From the NCBI RefSeq assembly GCF_020539865.1, contig NZ_JAJBQV010000004.1:1-64000 (forward strand): 64,000 nt of DNA. The letters run 5' to 3'. A model generated the notes under the pieces. It was given only the letters and a program-made list of their open reading frames with translations. It had not been told where the DNA came from and did no database searches. How positions within the stretch are numbered: position 1 is the first letter of the stretch; each line of letters opens with the position of its first letter. This stretch comes from Megasphaera elsdenii (GTDB taxonomy: Bacteria > Bacillota > Negativicutes > Veillonellales > Megasphaeraceae). This document shows, one piece after another, positions 52,397 through 62,050 of this stretch. The translations under genes were made by a program, and so were the position numbers.

Positions 52397-54760
52397 TTAG
52401 AAATAGACCAGCGTGACACCGGCACCGCCGCCTTCTACGTCGTCGAGCTGGTATTTCTTGACGAACGGCTGGTCGTCGAGGAAGGCGTGGATCTGACGGC
52501 GCAGGGCCCCGCTGCCCTTGCCGTGGATGATCTTGACCGGGCTGAAGCCGGCGGCCAGGGCCTGGTCGAGGAAGCGTTCGACTTCCGGCAGGGCTTCGCT
52601 GAAAGTCTTGCCGATGATGTTCAACTCCGTCGCTACGCTGGACGTACGGATAGGCCGGTATGACGAAGCGGCAGCCGCTTTCTTTTCGGCCTGTTTTTCT
52701 TTCTTCAATTCGTCCAGGTACGGCGCGCTGACATCTTTGAACTTGACGCGGACCGTCATGCCCCGGACGGAGACGGTGAGCTGTTTGCTGCCGATGTCTT
52801 CGACCGTGCCGACACTGTCCAGGTTATTGACGAAGACCTGCTGGCCGACTTTCAGCTTCGACAGGTCGATGGGGTCGCGCTGAGGCTTTTCGGCTTCGGG
52901 CAGGGAAATCTGCTGGATGGCCCGGCGGGCCTTGTCGATAGCCTTGGCCTTTTCCCGGTCCGTCCCCTCTTTGGACTGGGCCTTCAGTTCACGGATAATC
53001 TTTTCCGCTTCGACGCGGAGGTTGCGCTTGAGGTCGACGGCATCGCGGCGGCTGGCGTCGATGATGTCCTGCCGCTTGGACGTGACCTTATCCTTTTCTT
53101 TGCGCAGATCGTCTTCCAGTTTCCGCGCTTCACGCAGGCGGTATTCTAGTTCAGCCTGTTCTTCATCCATCTTTTTGGCCTGTGCATTGAGCTGGGTCAG
53201 GACTTTTTCCATATCCATGTCCTGAGCCTTGCTGCGCAGGTCTTTTGCTTTTTCCAGGATGTCCTTGGGCATACCCAGGCGTTCGCTGATGCTGAAAGCA
53301 TGAGAACTGCCAGCCGAACCGATGCGCAATTTATACGTCGGTTTCAGTGTTTCCATATCGAATTCGACGTGGCCGTTTTCGATGCCCGGCGTATTATAGG
53401 CATAGTTCTTAAGGTCGTTGTAATGAGTGGTGACCATGACATACGACCCTTTCTGATAAAAGGCATCGAGGATGGCAATGGCAATGGCGCTGCCTTCGGC
53501 TGGATCCGTGCCGGAACCGAGTTCGTCTGCTAAGATGAGGTCGTCCGAGCCGCAGTGCTTGAGGATGTAGATGAGCTGCTTCATATGGCTGGAAAAAGTA
53601 CTCAAGTTCTGGGAAATGTCCTGTTCGTCGCCGATATCGGAAAATACGTCGCGGAAGACGGGCAGTTCCGACGATTCGCTGACAGGAATGAACAGGCCGG
53701 CTTGATGCATGAGGACCAAAAGGCCCAAGGTCTTCATGGAAACGGTTTTACCACCGGTGTTGGAGCCCGTAATGAGGAGGATGCGATAATCGCCGCCGAT
53801 GACAATGGTATTCGGCACGACGTGTTTGGCATCGATAAGAGGATGGCGGGCCTGGATGAGCTTGATTTCCCGCGTCTTAGAAACAGCCGGACGGCAGGCT
53901 TTCATCTTCAAGGCTAACTGCGCTTTGGCAAAGGCGAATTCCAGTTGGCCCACACACTTTGTACTGTCATACAATTCATGGTACTGCTGCTGTACTTTCG
54001 CTGTCAGACGGCGGAAAATGCGTTCGATTTCCTTCGTTTCGCCAATGCGTGCAGCTTGCAAGTCGTTATTGGCATTGACGATGGCCAACGGTTCGACATA
54101 GAGCGTCGAGCCACTGGCCGACGTATCATGGACGATACCCGGAAAAGCATGGCGGTATTCTTGCTTGATAGGAATGACATAACGGTTATTGCGCACTGTA
54201 ACCAGGGCATCTTGGAAATACTTCTGGTATTCCTTATTCTGCAAGACATTATTGACGTAGCGCTTGGTCTGCCGTTCCAGTTCGACGATGCGGCTGCGTA
54301 GGCGCATCAATTCCGGCGACGCATTGTCCCGTATTTGGCGATTGTTGTCAAAGACCGTCGCGAAAGAATGGGACAACTGGGAAAAATCGCCGATAACGTC
54401 GGCCTGTTCGGCCAGCTGAGGATATTCGGCGCCGCGGTCGGCAAAGAAAGACCGGATTTCCCCATAATGCTGAAGATTATTCCAGATATCGATACATTCA
54501 TGCGAATCAAGGATCACTTCGCGCTTAGCCTTTTCCAGAGACGGCCGGATATCGACGATGCCGCCGAAGGGCGTACTCGTTTCCGTCTGCATACAGCGGA
54601 CGGCTTCTTCTGTATCAGTCAGATTCCGTTCAATGACTTCGCTGTCGTTCACCGGTCTCAGGCGGCGGGCGATTTCCTTAGACAAACGGGACGGTGCCAG
54701 GCGGACCAGCATATTCTGGACCTGATAGAATCCCAAAATCCGCATACTTCTTTTATTCAT
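52397..54760 (-). CDS. mutS2: Endonuclease MutS2
   Basis: A 787-residue MutS2 protein, acting in recombination suppression and in ribosome rescue from collisions. Features: MutS core/clamp domains (VRNNRYVIPIKQEYRHAFPG), Walker A LLITGSNTGGKTVSMKT, Walker B ILADELGSGTDPAEGSAIA, a long coiled coil (about 520-620), and a C-terminal Smr domain with HGKGSGALRRQI. In the Smr part the usual LDLRG motif is LNIIG, which is unusual. AGGAGTAG precedes ATG 54760. Confidence 0.96.
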   Translation of the reverse strand: MNKRSMRILGFYQVQNMLVRLAPSRLSKEIARRLRPVNDSEVIERNLTDTEEAVRCMQTETSTPFGGIVDIRPSLEKAKREVILDSHECIDIWNNLQHYGEIRSFFADRGAEYPQLAEQADVIGDFSQLSHSFATVFDNNRQIRDNASPELMRLRSRIVELERQTKRYVNNVLQNKEYQKYFQDALVTVRNNRYVIPIKQEYRHAFPGIVHDTSASGSTLYVEPLAIVNANNDLQAARIGETKEIERIFRRLTAKVQQQYHELYDSTKCVGQLEFAFAKAQLALKMKACRPAVSKTREIKLIQARHPLIDAKHVVPNTIVIGGDYRILLITGSNTGGKTVSMKTLGLLVLMHQAGLFIPVSESSELPVFRDVFSDIGDEQDISQNLSTFSSHMKQLIYILKHCGSDDLILADELGSGTDPAEGSAIAIAILDAFYQKGSYVMVTTHYNDLKNYAYNTPGIENGHVEFDMETLKPTYKLRIGSAGSSHAFSISERLGMPKDILEKAKDLRSKAQDMDMEKVLTQLNAQAKKMDEEQAELEYRLREARKLEDDLRKEKDKVTSKRQDIIDASRRDAVDLKRNLRVEAEKIIRELKAQSKEGTDREKAKAIDKARRAIQQISLPEAEKPQRDPIDLSKLKVGQQVFVNNLDSVGTVEDIGSKQLTVSVRGMTVRVKFKDVSAPYLDELKKEKQAEKKAAAASSYRPIRTSSVATELNIIGKTFSEALPEVERFLDQALAAGFSPVKIIHGKGSGALRRQIHAFLDDQPFVKKYQLDDVEGGGAGVTLVYF

Positions 54761-54780
54761 AAATCATACTACTCCTATTA

Positions 54781-56973
54781 TTATAAAATTCCGTGGAAGA
54801 AATGGCCCCGCGTCACCGTCTGGTCTTCCTTCCCTAAGAGCATCGTTTCCGTCCCATCGCAGAGGCGGCGGTAACGGCTGACTTGCTGGCCGATCCACTG
54901 AGGATTGCGGCCGCGGCCTTCGATGCGGATGGCGGCGATGCCAGCGCGGCGCAAGTCTTTATAATACGGCGCCATATCCAGGTCACGGCTGTTGAGGATA
55001 TGGTTACGGCAATACTGGTCAGTAACGACAGGGAACGTTTCATCCCGCCGGTCCCGTAAGGCATAGGCACCGCGGGCACAGACTCCAGGGCATCCTTTCT
55101 TCTGGCCCTTGCCAGCAAAGGAAGACATAACACACGATTCGGTGACCATCATTTCTGCCCGCCCCTGGATGACGGCTTCAATGGGACAGCCGCTCTGGCG
55201 GACCATCTCCTTCATCTGGCGCAGTGTCGCTTCGACAGACGCTGTCACGGCAGTACAGCCCAAAGCCGTATAGACTTGGGCTGCCTGGCTGTTGAAAATA
55301 TTGAGGGACCAGTCCGCCCGGACTGGCAGGGTGACGTTCAAATCTTCCAACATCGTAAAGACGGCCATAGCCCCAGCATAGATACCATCGATGCCAGCGG
55401 CAATAGCCCGTTCCAGTTCATTCTGGACAGCTGCCCGGTGTTCTTCGCGGACGATACGCGGCGTAGCCGCCCACAGGGCAGCCCCTTGTTCATGCGCTGC
55501 CTGGACGGCGGCCTGCCAAGCCTTGGTATCAAAGGGATGGTGATGATACGATTCGCCGCCGAAGAGGATGATATCAGCGCCATGAGCTACAGCCGCGGCG
55601 ACGCCGTCGACACTGTCACAGCGGACGATGAGCTCCATGGCCTGAACAGGTTCATCCGGACAGGCCGGAGACTGCCAAGCCGAGGGCGTACCAGCTGCGG
55701 GCCGCGGATAATCAGCCAGGATACAGTCGATTAAAGACTGTACAGCCTGACGGCGAAGGCCGTTGAGGACGCTGGCCGGAATCATCTTCGTTTCATCCCA
55801 GACGGTCACACTGGCCAGGACAAAAGGCGTGTCGCCCAAGCGGCCGACCTGTCCCTGGACATAATCGGCCGTCGCTGGCCGTTGACGGGCCGGTTCAGGC
55901 TGGAAATCGGCCACAGCCGATGCAGTATGGCCATTTTCATCCCACAAAGTCAATCGCAAATTCCCATCTTCTGCCACATCGACGTGGCCGTAGATGGAAA
56001 GCTTTCGAGTCAAGCCGCCGACTACGTCGTCGGCCGTCTGCCGGCCCGATGGATTCCACTCAGCCAGTGTATGGCGGCTGACGCAATTTCCGAGAAAATC
56101 GGCTTGATAACTGCGATTAAAAGCGCTTTCCAAAAGGGCTGCCGCTTCCCGATGAGCTGCCTTTCGCTGCTGCGGACTCTGGTAATGGGCATCGATGACC
56201 TTTCGGTACGCTGAAACGACAGTCCGCACATACGTATCGCCCTTCATGCGGCCTTCGATTTTAAAAGACGTAACACCGGCATCGAGCAATTCATCAATAT
56301 AATCGAGGGACTTCAAATCTTTTAAGCTGAGGACATACGCTTCGTGTTTCATGACAGGTTCGCCATCACAGAGCAGGGTATATGGCTGACGGCAGGGCTG
56401 GGCACAGGCGCCTCGGTTGCCGCTGCGGCCGCCGAGGAAACTGCTCATCAGGCACTGGCCAGAATAAGCCATGCACGACGCACCGTGGATGAAAACTTCA
56501 ATGGGAATAGACGATTGCGAACAGATGAAGCGGATTTCCTGAGCCGACAACTCACGCGACAAGACAGCCTGTGTGAAGCCATTAGCTTCCAAGAAACGGA
56601 CGCCGTCCCAATCGGCTACCGTCATCTGCGTACTGCCGTGAAGTGGCAGGTTGGGCGCGACTTTCCGGGCCAGGGCCGCTACGGCCAGGTCCTGGACGAT
56701 GATGCCATCGACGCCGAACGAGTCGAGGCGTTGCAAATACGCAGACAAAGCCTCTAATTCCGTGTCAGCCATAAGGATGTTGACGGTGACATAGACTTTG
56801 ACGCCAAATAAATGAGCCGTCCGGACAGCCTGGCCGATTTCGGCATCGTCGAGATTATGAGCAAATTTGCGGGCATTGAAACCTTTCCCGCCAAAATAAA
56901 CGGCATCGGCACCGGCGTCAATGGCGGTGAGTACATTTTCTAAAGAGCCTGCCGGGGCTAATAATTCTGCCAT
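54781..56973 (-). CDS. U32 family peptidase with a duplicated U32-type module
   Basis: A 730-residue protein of the U32 family (RlhA/TrhP-like, tRNA/rRNA hydroxylation). The first module has ELLAPAGSLENVLTAIDAGA, YFGGKGFNARKFAHN and the cysteine cluster SGQCLMSSFLGGRSGNRGAC, followed by the collagenase-like region. After about residue 465 a second, divergent module appears, with AEMMVTESCVMSSF and CPGVCARGAYALRDRRD, then NSRDLDMAPYYKDLRRAGIA. Both modules have four-cysteine sets compatible with a metal cluster. GGAGGAAT precedes ATG 56973. mutS2 follows 20 bases downstream. Confidence 0.92.
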   Translation of the reverse strand: MAELLAPAGSLENVLTAIDAGADAVYFGGKGFNARKFAHNLDDAEIGQAVRTAHLFGVKVYVTVNILMADTELEALSAYLQRLDSFGVDGIIVQDLAVAALARKVAPNLPLHGSTQMTVADWDGVRFLEANGFTQAVLSRELSAQEIRFICSQSSIPIEVFIHGASCMAYSGQCLMSSFLGGRSGNRGACAQPCRQPYTLLCDGEPVMKHEAYVLSLKDLKSLDYIDELLDAGVTSFKIEGRMKGDTYVRTVVSAYRKVIDAHYQSPQQRKAAHREAAALLESAFNRSYQADFLGNCVSRHTLAEWNPSGRQTADDVVGGLTRKLSIYGHVDVAEDGNLRLTLWDENGHTASAVADFQPEPARQRPATADYVQGQVGRLGDTPFVLASVTVWDETKMIPASVLNGLRRQAVQSLIDCILADYPRPAAGTPSAWQSPACPDEPVQAMELIVRCDSVDGVAAAVAHGADIILFGGESYHHHPFDTKAWQAAVQAAHEQGAALWAATPRIVREEHRAAVQNELERAIAAGIDGIYAGAMAVFTMLEDLNVTLPVRADWSLNIFNSQAAQVYTALGCTAVTASVEATLRQMKEMVRQSGCPIEAVIQGRAEMMVTESCVMSSFAGKGQKKGCPGVCARGAYALRDRRDETFPVVTDQYCRNHILNSRDLDMAPYYKDLRRAGIAAIRIEGRGRNPQWIGQQVSRYRRLCDGTETMLLGKEDQTVTRGHFFHGIL

Positions 56974-57001
56974 GAAATTCCTCCTGTGATAATAATAATT
57001 T

Positions 57002-58096
57002 TTATTTTACAACCAACTTGCGGTATATATCTGTCAGCAATTCCGCCGTGACCGGATACGGCGTGCGCTGGACGCCGCCAGTGGGCAAAGTCATGGTGAC
57101 AAATTTCTTGATTTCTTCGTCACTCAAGTCGACCGTATCGCCCATGAGATCCTCCATGAGAGCCGTAAAATCGTCGAGACCAGCCAAGCCCAGGATAGCC
57201 CAGACCTTTTCAGCCTTATCGGCCATCGTTTCTTCCATGAGCTTCATGTATGCCGGCAGGAGCAGGCCATTGGCCCGGCCGTGGCTAAGTCCTTTATAAT
57301 ACGTCAGCATATAGCCCATACTGTGGACCATCGTCGTCCCCGTCTGGGCAATAGTGATGCCGGCCAGGGTCGACCCATAGAGCAGGTCTTCCCGGACGAC
57401 AGGCGAAACATCGCCTTTGAGATCCGTCAAGTGGACGCCGAGGAAACGCATAGCCTCTTCCGCCCAGACATCGCTCATCGGCGTCGATTCCGTGGACATA
57501 TAGCCTTCGACAGCGTGGGACAAGGCATCAATGGCTGTATCAACCATAACCGTTTCAGGGACGCTTTCCGTAAAAGCCGGATCCACAAAGGCATACGTTG
57601 GGAAAATGAGAGGCGTGTTGATAGACTGCTTGGTTCCGGCCTTGGGATTCGTCAAGACACTGACCTTGGTCACTTCACTGCCCGTGCCAGCCGTCGTCGG
57701 TACGGCAACAATGGGCAAAGGCTTGCGGTACGGTCCCGTGAACAGCTGTTCATCATCCAGCTCATTCGTGCAGACCAAGGCGATGGCCTTAGCCGCATCC
57801 ATAGGCGAACCGCCGCCAATACCGATGACGAAATCAACACCCTTTTCCGAAGCAAAGGCAGCGGCCTTGCGAATCGTCGCCACAGACGGATTATTTTCGA
57901 CCTCATCAAAAAGGAACCAGGAAATCCCCAATTCATCCAGCTTTTCCACGACAGCCGCCTGAGAACCATTGACCTTGGCCGAATGACGGCCTGTGACCAA
58001 CAGCGCTTTCCGTCCCAAGTCAGCCAGCACCTCGCCAGACTGGGCCACGCAGGCCTTTCCAAAAAATACCTTCGTCGGCATATAATACGTAAACAT
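57002..58096 (-). CDS. Iron-containing alcohol dehydrogenase
   Basis: A 364-residue canonical group III ADH. NAD-binding motif GIGGGSPMDAAKAIA (positions about 92-106). Metal ligands are intact: Asp190 and His194 (TAIDALSHAVEGY), His258 (TTMVHSMGY) and His272 (LSHGRANGLLLP). Reduces aldehydes or oxidises primary alcohols; substrate unknown. ATG 58096 follows GGGGGAA; the frame opens 15 codons further. It serves as an internal reference for the degenerate copy fused to the transporter at 35230-37812. Confidence 0.94.
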   Translation of the reverse strand: MFTYYMPTKVFFGKACVAQSGEVLADLGRKALLVTGRHSAKVNGSQAAVVEKLDELGISWFLFDEVENNPSVATIRKAAAFASEKGVDFVIGIGGGSPMDAAKAIALVCTNELDDEQLFTGPYRKPLPIVAVPTTAGTGSEVTKVSVLTNPKAGTKQSINTPLIFPTYAFVDPAFTESVPETVMVDTAIDALSHAVEGYMSTESTPMSDVWAEEAMRFLGVHLTDLKGDVSPVVREDLLYGSTLAGITIAQTGTTMVHSMGYMLTYYKGLSHGRANGLLLPAYMKLMEETMADKAEKVWAILGLAGLDDFTALMEDLMGDTVDLSDEEIKKFVTMTLPTGGVQRTPYPVTAELLTDIYRKLVVK

Positions 58097-58173
58097 GAAG
58101 ATTCCCCCTTCACAGCACAAACAGTTTAGTTTCCTATCCATTTTATCATCTTTACGGCGTCGGGGCTAGTAGT

Positions 58174-58208
58174 AAAAAAGGACTGCCGCTTCATGCGACA
58201 GCCCTTTT
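58174..58208 (-). terminator. Terminator hairpin downstream of rpsI, second
   Basis: AAAAAAGGACTG.CCGCTTCATGCGA.CAGCCCTTTTC. Its loop ATGCGACAG recurs in other terminators. Confidence 0.7.
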
Positions 58209-58240
58209 CGTGGTTCGTTTGGCGTGGTTCGTTTGCCGAA
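58204..58240. repeat. Dispersed GTGGTTCGT repeat, copy 3
   Basis: 37 bases identical to 9370-9406, again starting in a terminator's T run. Confidence 0.85.
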
Positions 58241-58257
58241 GTTTCAAATTCGAACTG

Positions 58258-58309
58258 AAAAAAGAGGCTGCGCATAAAGGGAATATCCTTCATGCGGCAA
58301 CCTCTTCTG
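58258..58309 (-). terminator. Terminator of rplM-rpsI
   Basis: On the minus strand AGAGGTTGCCGCATGAAGG pairs with CCCTTTATGCGCAGCCTCT, followed by TTTTTT. Confidence 0.8.
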
Positions 58310-58345
58310 TTTGCATAGGTTTTTCGAAAATCTCTTGAAAAAAGA

Positions 58346-58738
58346 TTAACGTTTCGAGAACTGGGAAGCCTTACGAGCTTTCTTGAGACCGTATTTACGG
58401 CGTTCTTTTTCACGCGGGTCGCGTGTGAGGAAACCAGCTTTTTTGAGAGCCTGACGGAAATCGCCGTCGACTTCCAAAAGGGCACGGCTGATGCCGTGAC
58501 GAATTGCGCCGGCCTGGCCGGACGGACCACCGCCTTTAACGTCAGCAATGACGTCATACTGTTCGTTTACGCCAGTAAGTACGAGCGGCTGTCTAATAAC
58601 CAATTCCAGTGTCTTACGACCGAAATATTCATTCAATTCTTTTTTGTTGACTGTGATTTTACCCTGACCCGGAACCAGACGAACTCTAGCAACGGATGTC
58701 TTTCTACGGCCAGTGCCGTAGTACTGTGCTACTGCCAT
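58346..58738 (-). CDS. rpsI: Small ribosomal subunit protein uS9
   Basis: 130 residues with the standard signature [20 protein letters not shown] and the basic C-terminal tail ending SQFSKR that contacts the P-site tRNA. It follows rplM by 22 bases. Confidence 0.98.
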   Translation of the reverse strand: MAVAQYYGTGRRKTSVARVRLVPGQGKITVNKKELNEYFGRKTLELVIRQPLVLTGVNEQYDVIADVKGGGPSGQAGAIRHGISRALLEVDGDFRQALKKAGFLTRDPREKERRKYGLKKARKASQFSKR

Positions 58739-58760
58739 GAAATCTTCCTCCCGGTATTAA

Positions 58761-59201
58761 TTAGCGAATGTTTAACTTCAAAACTTCAGGTTTCTGAGCC
58801 TGATGCGGATGTTCGGCACCTGCATAAACGTTCAGTTTACGGTACATCTGTTCACCCAATTTATTTTTCGGGAGCATGCCGCGAACTGCCATTTCAACAA
58901 CGCGTTCCGGACGTGCTTCGAGCATATGACCGGCCTGAGTGAATTTAGCTCCACCGGGATAACCGGAATGATGGAAATAGGTTTTCTGGATTAATTTCTT
59001 ACCTGTTAATTTAACCTTTGCTGCGTTTACTACGATTACATAATCGCCTGTATCAACATGCGGGGTAAAAGTAGGTTTATGTTTTCCCCGAAGAATTTTA
59101 GCTACTTCGGCAGCAAGACGGCCTAATGTCTGGCCTTCAGCATCAACAACAAACCATTTACGTTCGATGTTGCCTGCATTAGCCATAAATGTAGTTTTCA
59201 T
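58761..59201 (-). CDS. rplM: Large ribosomal subunit protein uL13
   Basis: 146 residues; the signature [14 protein letters not shown] and [20 protein letters not shown] are intact. GGGAGGAA precedes ATG 59201. Leads the rplM-rpsI operon from a consensus promoter. Confidence 0.98.
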   Translation of the reverse strand: MKTTFMANAGNIERKWFVVDAEGQTLGRLAAEVAKILRGKHKPTFTPHVDTGDYVIVVNAAKVKLTGKKLIQKTYFHHSGYPGGAKFTQAGHMLEARPERVVEMAVRGMLPKNKLGEQMYRKLNVYAGAEHPHQAQKPEVLKLNIR

Positions 59202-59525
59202 GCTGTGTAATTCCTCCCTGAATTTAACTAACTGACCAAGCTTTTGGTGCTCTTTCTCCGGGGCTAAGTGGAGTCCAAGTGAAAAGCTTACCTATTTATT
59301 TTACAGATTTAGGCATACCTTGTCAAGCTTTTTTTCTGCTAGTTCATCAAGTTGGGAGCCGACGGCCCACCCACTGGTCACAGTCCACCGTTCGCCTCGG
59401 GCTCAAATGCCGCTATGCGGCATCAAACTCAAATTGACGATATCGCCCCTCGAGTGACCCTCGGCTCGTAGAGAAAACCCCGCTTGGGGCTATCGTAGGG
59501 GCCGCCGAAAACATGCTAACTGACC
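59202..59525. other. Non-coding gap between rplM and the PD-(D/E)XK gene
   Basis: 324 bases. It contains the rplM promoter and 5' leader (59202-59330), then a GC-rich stretch with a perfect hairpin ATGCCGC.TAT.GCGGCAT (59407-59423). No gene seen. Confidence 0.75.
59298..59326 (-). promoter_or_regulatory. Promoter of rplM-rpsI
   Basis: TTGACA, 17-bp spacer, TAAAAT on the minus strand, giving a leader of nearly 100 bases. Confidence 0.8.
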
Positions 59526-60587
59526 CTAAATCAATTTATTTTGTTTGGCCAGTTTTTCAATCATGGACAACGATAGTTTGCTATACTTTGCCACTTTATC
59601 CAAGGCCATCCCATCTTTTAACAGTTCGAGAGCGAATTCCAATTTCCCTTCGGTTCGGCCTTCCGCTTTACCTTCTCGCCTACCTTCTGCTCTACCTTCT
59701 TTTCTGCCTTTTTCCCATCCTTCTTGCTTGCCTTTCATCAAGCCATCTTCGTATATTCCTTCTCCTAAGTTGCACATGACTGCCAAATCCCCCTCTCCTT
59801 CTTGTGTCAAATCAATCCCAAAATCATTATGCAGGGTCGTAATCTTTTCACTGGCGTTCTTTGACGATTTGAACATCAAATCCAATAGATTTATCAGCTG
59901 GTCCTTGACTTTGCTGTTTCCCAGATAGACAAAGATGATGCCCATGAGGTCATAATTCTGACAAGGTTCCTTGTAGCGGTGCAATAAATGCTGTTCTTTC
60001 AGCTGGTAGCGGTTGATAGCACTTTTTCCCTGTGGGGCTTCCATGCAAATCCAAATGGTATAGACCTTCTTTATTTTATCGTAGTCGCTATTGATGAATT
60101 CAGTCCCTTTTTGCGAAGAAATCAAGCGGCTGGCATAATAGACAGCTCTTTTTAATAGAGGATAGGTATCTCCGGTCTTCTTTTTCGGGTTCAATCGTTT
60201 TTGTGCTTCTACATTGATGATTAGGGTAATAAGCTCATTGGTTTCCGGTGCCTTCGCCCGAAACAAGATGTCAAAGACGATGCTGCCTTCCGTTATGCTG
60301 TTATCTTCATTCTGCGCCCCTTTGATTTTCGGCGTATCCTGCCGCTCTAAGGCGTGTCTAACCGCGTTCGTTTTGTCCTTAGAGACCGGAACCGTACTAA
60401 CTTCCGGCGTCCCTTCGATGTAGATATTGGCAATATCGTCGAGGCTAGCCGATTCAAATTCAGGAACCGTCCGTTTCAAGATATAAGCCAGCACCTTTTT
60501 CTGCGACAAAACGCCTTTCGCTGCTTGATCGTAATCCAGCGCCCCTGCCAGCTGGTCCTTTACATCCTGTATTATCTCTTCATTCAT
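59526..60587 (-). CDS. PD-(D/E)XK nuclease family transposase-like protein (Rpn type)
   Basis: A 353-residue protein of the PF12784 group (Rpn-like recombination-promoting nucleases). The nuclease core contains IVFDILFRAKAPETNELITL and INVEAQK with an acidic residue and lysine pattern of the superfamily. The C-terminal quarter has a tandem repeat of a four-residue step, KGxxEGxxEG (GRKEGRAEGRREGKAEGRTE), typical of these proteins. Start ATG 60587 follows AGGAGGTG; a GTG at 60596 is poorer. Position next to IS remnants suggests a mobile origin. Confidence 0.85.
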   Translation of the reverse strand: MNEEIIQDVKDQLAGALDYDQAAKGVLSQKKVLAYILKRTVPEFESASLDDIANIYIEGTPEVSTVPVSKDKTNAVRHALERQDTPKIKGAQNEDNSITEGSIVFDILFRAKAPETNELITLIINVEAQKRLNPKKKTGDTYPLLKRAVYYASRLISSQKGTEFINSDYDKIKKVYTIWICMEAPQGKSAINRYQLKEQHLLHRYKEPCQNYDLMGIIFVYLGNSKVKDQLINLLDLMFKSSKNASEKITTLHNDFGIDLTQEGEGDLAVMCNLGEGIYEDGLMKGKQEGWEKGRKEGRAEGRREGKAEGRTEGKLEFALELLKDGMALDKVAKYSKLSLSMIEKLAKQNKLI

Positions 60588-60845
60588 CGGCCACACCTCC
60601 TTTTGACCTCATTGTACCAAATTTTAATTTCTTTGTACAACCAGGAAATCGTTCGGACTCCTTTCGTATGTGTTTGATCTAAACTTATTATACAACAAGG
60701 AGCTCCTTCTCTTTTTATATTTTCTTTAATGCATTAAAGTTTCCCCACAACTATTTTACACCATCGAAGACCGTGGCTAGTGTCAGCAATCTACAGTTCC
60801 ATCTGCAACCCAAATAAGGTAAGCGGAAAATAAATCAGTATATAG

Positions 60846-60893
60846 AAAAAGCCCCAGACTTATGCTATCCTTTCTTCATAAGTCTGAGGCTTT
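60846..60893 (-). terminator. Terminator at the end of the IS66 remnant
   Basis: AAAGCCTCAGACTTATG.AAGAAAGGATAG.CATAAGTCTGGGGCTTTTT on the minus strand. It overlaps the remnant's stop codon. Confidence 0.75.
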
Positions 60894-61064
60894 GATTCTA
60901 TTTATTCTTTTTTCCTGGAACTTTGTTGCCCAAGGCAGGTATTGATCCAAGGTTTCGGCATCTTTGAAGTTTGCTATATTCGGCAGCTTTTCAAAAAGGT
61001 ATTTCAGATACCGTTCGGGGTCCAAGCCGTTGGCTTTGGCTGTTTCAATCAGGCTGTAGACGAG
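60876..61064 (-). pseudogene. IS66-family transposase C-terminal remnant
   Basis: The frame preserves LVYSLIETAKANGLDPERYL and KYLFEKLPNI, then ends AETLDQYLPWATKFQEK-KRI before a stop; these are the C-terminal signature of IS66 TnpC transposases. The upstream part is cut exactly where IS256-type terminal sequence begins (61065), although the open frame runs on by chance to 61139. About 85% of the gene is missing. Confidence 0.8.
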
Positions 61065-62050
61065 GGGGTGTAAAATAGTTTGTGTAACCCGGTTATTGCA
61101 CAAATCTAATTTATCCTCCATAATGGGGTAATCAAACATTAAGGATGGTACTCATGACGAAACGTAAAAAAATCTACGCCGACATTCGGAGAACAAATTG
61201 CTCAGCAGATTCTTGAAAACTATGATCTTAAAAATGCCCAGGACATACAGGATGCCTTGAAGCAGGTTTTCGGCCCTATCCTATCCTTTCCTTTATAGAC
61301 TCATATACGTTTCTATGCGGACAGAACGCGGTATCCGCCAGGTCGCTGTCTATGTGATGCTGGCTTACGATACCAATGAGTACAAAGACGTACTGGGCCT
61401 TTGGATTAACGAAACGGAAAGTAAGCATGTCTGGATGCAGATTTTCGATGAGCTCAAAGCCCGCGGCATCGAGGATTTAGGCATTCTCTCGATTGATGGT
61501 GTATCCGGCTTGGAGGAGGGCGCAAAGGCTATTTTCCCGAACGTCACGGTGCAGCGTTGCATCGTCCATCTCGTACGAAACTCGATTCGTTATATTCCCC
61601 GGAAGCAGTGGAGTGCTTTCACGAAGCAGCTGAAAGGGATTTATGGTGCGGTAAGCGTGGAAGAAGCACGGCGGGGGTTCGACCAGTTTAAGCAGGACTG
61701 GCAGGGGTATCCCGGCGCCGGCGCCGTCTGGGAAAACAACGTCCAACACGTCGAGCAGCTTTTTAATTATGGCAGTGCCGTACGCAAGGCAATGTATACA
61801 ACCAACACCATTGAAAGCGTAAATGCCAGCTTCCGCAAGGTTACGAAGAAAGGTTCATTTCCTAATGAAGACGCTGTTTTTAAAATCTTCTACCTTCGTA
61901 TTCTGGAACTCTACAAGAAATGGAATTCACATCGTCTATCCAATTGGGCGATGATTCGAAACCAGCTGCTTATTGACGAACGGCTTGGCCCTCTGATGGA
62001 AAAATACGACAAAGACTTCTAAAAAATTTACACAAAATCCTTGACATACC
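61065..62050. mobile_element. Degenerate IS256-family insertion sequence
   Basis: The left end GTGTAAAATAGTTTGTGTAA (61069-61088) and right end, read in reverse complement, ATGTCAAGGATTTTGTGTAA (62028-62050) are imperfect inverted repeats with shared TTTGTGTAA. It lies inside an IS66 remnant at its left side. No target duplication is recognisable, so the right flank was probably rearranged. Confidence 0.7.
61154..62022 (+). pseudogene. IS256-family (Mutator-type) transposase, broken
   Basis: The start ATG 61154 gives TKRKK, then the frame shifts to EQIAQQILENYDLKNAQDIQ and DALKQVFG, the normal N-terminus; the next ~100 codons are missing. The C-terminal half resumes at 61315: VMLAYDTNEYKDVLGLWINE, SIDGVSGLEEGA (second catalytic Asp), AMYTTNTIESVNASFRKV (Glu). 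The first catalytic Asp is lost with the deleted part. So the element cannot code for an active transposase. Confidence 0.85.

Noticed and set aside
59333..59525. Possible short gene in the GC-rich stretch after rplM
   Set aside because: No frame has a ribosome site and family resemblance; best read as intergenic hairpins.
61065..61139. Apparent continuation of the IS66 remnant (a DLCNNR-like stretch)
   Set aside because: It lies in the IS256 left end and 5' leader, so the resemblance to the IS66 NNRAE motif is taken as coincidence.
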